Source of the DNA: Parvularia atlantis
Lineage: Eukaryota > Opisthokonta > Rotosphaerida
NCBI GenBank assembly: GCA_943704415.1
Contig: CALSCO010000806.1
Coordinates: 1-10,285, forward strand
Reading direction: 5' to 3'
Length of the DNA: 10,285 bases
Under the pieces are notes generated by a model. It made no database searches, was not told the DNA's origin, and worked only from the letters and a program-made list of their open reading frames with translations. Shown here in pieces: positions 6,961 to 10,285 of this stretch. Position 1 is the first letter of the stretch. The number at the start of each line of letters is the position of its first letter. Both the position numbers and the translations under genes were made by a program.

Positions 6961-9150
6961 ATGCGTTCGTCACAGGAAAAAATGCGCCCGGCCGCATTGC
7001 TGCTCGTGGCGGCGCTCGCCGTGGCGGCCGTCGCCACCGTGCATGCTGTGCCGTCCATCAGCGAGATCAACTTTGTGGGCCAGGTCGACTACACGCAGGG
7101 CCTGCTCGGCGAGCAGGTCGCGTGGGACTCGGACGGCGAGCTTGTGGCCGTGTCGTCGCGCACCTTTGCGAATGCGGGCGTCGTGAGCGGCGCCGTCAAC
7201 ATCTTCCTGTGCAACTTCGACTCGCTCGTGCCCGGTTGCAACCTCGTCTACACGCTCATCTCGCCCTACGGCGAGAACAGCCAGTTTGGCCGCAGCCTCG
7301 CCTTCGCCCACGGCTTCCTCTACGTTGGCGCGGACGACATCGGCGGCACCACCACGCCCGCCCCCGGCAGCCTCGGCGCCGTCGGCGTGTTCGACTGTCG
7401 CGACGTGCAGGCCGGCAACGGCTGTCAGCACGTGCTCACAGTGCCCAACCCCAGCACGAGCGACCCAAACACCGTCTTTGGCGCCAAGATCGCCGTCGAC
7501 CACTACACCCTCGCTGTCTCGCTGGGCGCCGTCACGACGGACGAGGTCGCCATCTACGTCTTCGACTGCGCCGCGCTCACGTCTAACGGCACGTGCGTCG
7601 TCGACTCGGTGCTCACCGCGGCCGACTTTGGCGCGGGCGCGGTCCTCGCCGGCCTCGACGTGCAGGCCGGCTCGGTCTTCGTCGGCCTGACGAACTCTTC
7701 CGTGCCGTCGGGCCTCGTCGTCGTGTGGCAGCTAGGCCACCCGATCCTTTGCGCCACCGGCTCACCCAGCATCTGCACGCCGCTGCAAACGATCAACTCG
7801 GGCTCGCCGCTCCTGGTCAGCTTCGGCGCCGCGGTCGTGTATGACAAGAACGTGCTCGTGATCTCGGCGCCGCTGGCGTCAATTGGCGACGACGTGCCCG
7901 GCGCCGTTCTGTTTTACACGTGGGACTGCCCCGAGGGACCGGCCGAGAACTGTGCCAACCCCGGCACGAACGTGCTCACGTCGAGCGGCAGCACTAACAG
8001 CCTTTCGGGCGCGTCGGTCGACCTGGTTGTGACCCCGACGAGCAACAGCAACGACTTCGCGGTCACCGTCCTCGTCGGCGCGCCCGGAAGCGACATCGCC
8101 ACGATCTACAAGTGCACGACCAACATCACCACCACCTTCGTGTGCGACAGCACTAGCAACTTCTTCGGCAACGAGGTCCAGGGCGGTGCGGGCTCGATCG
8201 AATTTGCCGCGTCCGTCGCGCTCGAGCCCGTCCTGGCGCGGTACGGCTTTGTCGGCGCGCCCGACGCCACCACGCCCGACCAGAGCCGCATCTTCCTCAT
8301 TTACGAAGCGCCCGCGCCCGCCCTCCCGGCCACGGTCTACACCGAGCCGTACGTCCCGCCCAGGGGTGAAGAGCCGACCGGCCCGGTCGAGGTCACGGTC
8401 AGCCCGCTCAAGGTGCGGTGCTTTGCGCGCCCGCCACGGCTCGCGCTGACGGCTCGCCGCCGCGCAGGACTGCCGCATTGCCATCAATAACGGCGAGTAC
8501 CTGCAAACGGGCTACACCGTGACGCTGCCGGGCAGGGGCGCCGCGCAGGTCTGCTGCCGCACGCGCGGCGTGTTCACGGTCGAAACGGGCGAGTGCACGG
8601 TCACGCGCTGCTCGTCCACCACGCCGCTCGTCACCAGCATCGCATTCTTCAACGGCAGCCAGTGCTACCCGACGAGCGAGTGCTTCACGCTGCCTCTGGT
8701 CGCCAACGAGGCTGTCGAGCAGACGGTCGTCATCAGCGGTGACGTGATCACCCAGTTCGACGCAGAGACGACGCAGCTCGCGGCCAACTTCACTACGCCG
8801 TCGCGTGTGCGTTCAGCTTGGGGCTCGCGAATCGCCGTGTGCTGACGTGCCAACACACAGGCCGTCTACGCCGCCCCGACGGGCAAGTCGATCGCGCCGG
8901 CGTACGTGGCCGTCTCGAAAGATCAGTCGCGCTTCTTTGCCTGCCTTGTCAAGGGCCTGCTCGGCAACGGGGTGGAGGTCTTCACGTGTTCGGTGCCGCT
9001 CACGTGCGGCCTCTGTACGTTTCAGTTCTCTTCGCTGGCGCGCATACCGCTGACGCTGGCGCCGTCGCAGCGTTCGAGGACGTTGCCGTCTTCGTCTACG
9101 ACGAGAGTATCGGCGCGTGCTTCGCCCAGTGCATCGAAATTGTCTTCTGA
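6961..9150 (+). CDS. secreted cysteine-rich protein with FG-GAP-like repeats, function unknown
   Basis: I do not recognise a named protein. Exons: 6961-8412, 8468-8806, 8861-9014, 9071-9150, giving 674 residues. The N-terminus is a clear signal peptide (MRPAALLLVAALAVAAVATV, cleavage likely near HA-VPS), so the mature protein is secreted. Met at 6961 or 6982 (eight residues shorter) could start it. Residues about 35-470 hold spaced motifs like integrin-alpha FG-GAP beta-propeller blades: QFGRSLAFAHGFLYVGADD, VFGAKIAVDHYTLAVSLGA, SFGAAVVYDKNVLVISAPLA, LSGASVDLVV...VLVGAPGS and EFAASVAL...YGFVGAPDA. Each is followed by a hydrophobic strand and often a Cys (VFDCR, VFDCAA, YTWDC). I see no clear Asp-x-Asp-x-Asp calcium loop. 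A Thr/Pro-rich joint (about 470-490) leads to a Cys-rich C-terminal part (QVCCR, ECTVTRC, QCYPTSEC). Several Asn-glycosylation sequons are present (NGT, NSS, NIT, NGS, NFT). There is no C-terminal membrane segment, so it is not an integrin. Confidence 0.8.
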
Positions 9151-9355
9151 ACGCCGGGTCCCCGGGAGCACGGTTTCACCCAAATTGAGACTGTGTGCAC
9201 TTTCGCATATTGCGTCCCTCGTGGCCGAGCATGGCATTTCCCGCGAGCCCCACCACCACTCAGAATCTCCCGCACGCACGCCACGCACGCCACGCATGCG
9301 ACGCATGCGTTGCCACACAGCTGAAACGCGCCGTCGCAGCGCCGTTTCGCCTGGC
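9151..9355. promoter_or_regulatory. intergenic region upstream of the membrane-protein gene
   Basis: These 205 bp lie between two tandem genes. They include a short A/T-richer patch (TTTCGCATATTGCG, about 9200), a tandem CACGCACGC / ACGCATGCG region (about 9277-9310) and GCGCCGTT at 9339-9346, ten bases before the ATG. This core is shared with the other upstream regions. No coding signal is seen. Confidence 0.5.
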
Positions 9356-10246
9356 ATGGCCTCGACGGACGACGGATTTGTGCTCGGCCGCGACACGCGC
9401 AAGAACGGCTCAGAGGGCGTGCTTAGCGACCCGCTACACTCGGCCGTCATCGTGTTGTGCGTCTACGCCGTCTGCTGGGCGCTCGGCATGCTCTTCTTCC
9501 TGCTGCGGTGCGCGGCGCGCTCTTGGCCGCGCGCGCGCACGGCTCACCGCCGCGTGCCGTTCAGCCGCGACATCGAGCCGATCCGTTCGCGCGGCTGGGA
9601 GCTGTCGACCGTGGCGGCGTGCTACGGCCTGTTCTTCTTCCTGATCGACGCCATCACGCTCGAGACAACGCTGCGCGGTGTACTGCTGCCATGCGACGTG
9701 TTCGTGTGGTGTGAAACGCGCTGTCGCGCCGGCGTCGCGGTGGCGTCTCACGCGCGCCTGTGGCGCAGGCCCATCGTCGTCTTCATCCCGCTGTGGATCT
9801 TCCCGCTCTTCCTTCGTGCCTGGCGCCTGTTCTACAACTACTTTGCCGCGGCGTACCTCGCGCGCCAGCGCGGCGTGACGGACGCGCGCGGCACGACCTT
9901 TTTCCGCCGCTTCCGCTTCACGCGCTCGCTCGCCTTCTCTTTCGGGCTGCTCGCGGCGCTCTGTGTCGGTGCGTCGCTCGCTGTCGGTCGCGCGGCCCGC
10001 TGACGATGCGCGGCGCGTGCACGCAGCCTCGGTCGTCATCGCCGCGGGGCTGCTTTACAGCAGGACGGACGGCCTCCCGCTGAGTGCGCTTCATGACCTT
10101 GCGCAGACACGGATGCTGATCGCGCGCACCGCCGCCACGCAGCCGACATCACGTCGTCGTGCCTGTCGGACATCGTGTACCTGTTTGTGGCGCAGTGCGC
10201 GATCGGCATCGTGCTCATCTGCGCCTTCATCGCGGCGCTGTGGAAC
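9356..10246 (+). CDS. polytopic membrane protein, possibly 7TM-RGS type, 3' partial
   Basis: Exons: 9356-9507, 9565-9708, 9769-9968, 10027-10083, 10143-10246; the next intron starts at 10247 and runs off the window. The 219 residues visible contain at least five hydrophobic segments: about 28-50 (SAVIVLCVYAVCWALGMLFF), 64-85 (VAACYGLFFFLIDAI), 88-112 (through PCDVFVW and PIVVFIPLWIFPLFLRAWRL), 148-175 (SLAFSFGLLAAL onward) and 190-218 (IVYLFVAQCAIGIVLICAFI). The pattern of a basic RRDIEPIRSRG loop, then PC..F.W, then IPLWIFPLFLRAWRLF resembles the 7TM region that precedes an RGS domain in fungal and amoebal G-protein regulators. That is recall of a pattern, not an alignment, and any RGS domain would lie beyond the window. 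The join at 9709 (GTGTGA donor) is the least certain. ATG 9356 was chosen for a short polar N-terminus; Met at 9296 is in frame upstream. Confidence 0.65.
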
Positions 10247-10285
10247 GTGCGTCGGCCCTGTGTCCTCGCGCTTGCTCCCCCCCCC
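10247..10285 (+). other. 5' part of an intron, cut by the window edge
   Basis: It begins with the GTGCGT donor typical of this window, directly after an in-frame Trp-Asn codon pair, and ends in T followed by nine C. The same T plus nine C starts the window. Confidence 0.7.

Noticed and set aside
6961-9150. Integrin alpha chain
   Set aside because: FG-GAP-like blades are present, but there is no transmembrane segment, no GFFKR-type motif and no clear calcium loop. The C-terminus is Cys-rich and soluble.
9277-9310. CRISPR-like or other array from the CACGCACGC / ACGCATGCG repeats
   Set aside because: Units are very short and without unique spacers. It is a simple sequence repeat in a eukaryotic intergenic region.
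1-10285. Circular molecule or terminal direct repeat, because both ends read TCCCCCCCCC
   Set aside because: A simple ten-base homopolymer-type match is no evidence of circularity, and the two ends lie in introns of unrelated genes.

Overview
The window is a compact, very GC-rich piece of nuclear DNA from a eukaryotic microbe. Six protein genes occupy most of it. I rebuilt 34 complete introns of about 46 to 87 nt plus two cut off by the window edges. Products are textbook eukaryotic proteins: a clathrin adaptor mu chain, a cytosolic-type fructose-1,6-bisphosphatase, a CDC14 phosphatase and TSG101/Vps23 of ESCRT-I. No plastid, bacterial or mobile-element signal was seen. The species cannot be fixed from this sequence. 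A GC-rich free-living protist (for example of the apusomonad or Fonticula kind) would fit, but that is a guess.

Layout, left to right. Positions 28-1207 (+): 3' part of the AP-1 mu subunit gene, five exons visible, with its upstream intron cut by the window edge. Positions 1374-2782 (-): complete eight-exon FBP1, convergent with AP1M1. Positions 2783-3261: divergent FBP1/CDC14 upstream region with repeats. Positions 3262-4979 (+): ten-exon CDC14. Positions 5054-6555 (-): eight-exon TSG101, whose stop codon is separated from that of CDC14 by only 74 bp. Positions 6556-6960: divergent upstream region with a perfect inverted pair of CCAAT boxes. Positions 6961-9150 (+): four-exon gene for a secreted, cysteine-rich, FG-GAP-like protein that I cannot name. 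Positions 9356-10246 (+): 5' part of a polytopic membrane protein that resembles 7TM-RGS proteins and runs off the window.

The genes do not form a pathway. AP-1 and ESCRT-I both serve endosomal and Golgi sorting, CDC14 acts in the cell cycle and FBP1 in gluconeogenesis. They look like ordinary housekeeping neighbours in a dense genome. The most distinctive signal is the intron syntax: most donors read GTGCG rather than GTAAGT, almost every intron carries a CTSAY branch-point motif, and AGs lying very near that motif appear to be skipped. The fifth gene (secreted FG-GAP-like) is the best candidate for an undescribed family. The window starts and ends with the same T plus nine C, both inside introns. 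That suggests a contig broken at homopolymer tracts.

All exon borders were set by hand from reading frame, splice motifs and recalled family sequences. No alignment was run.
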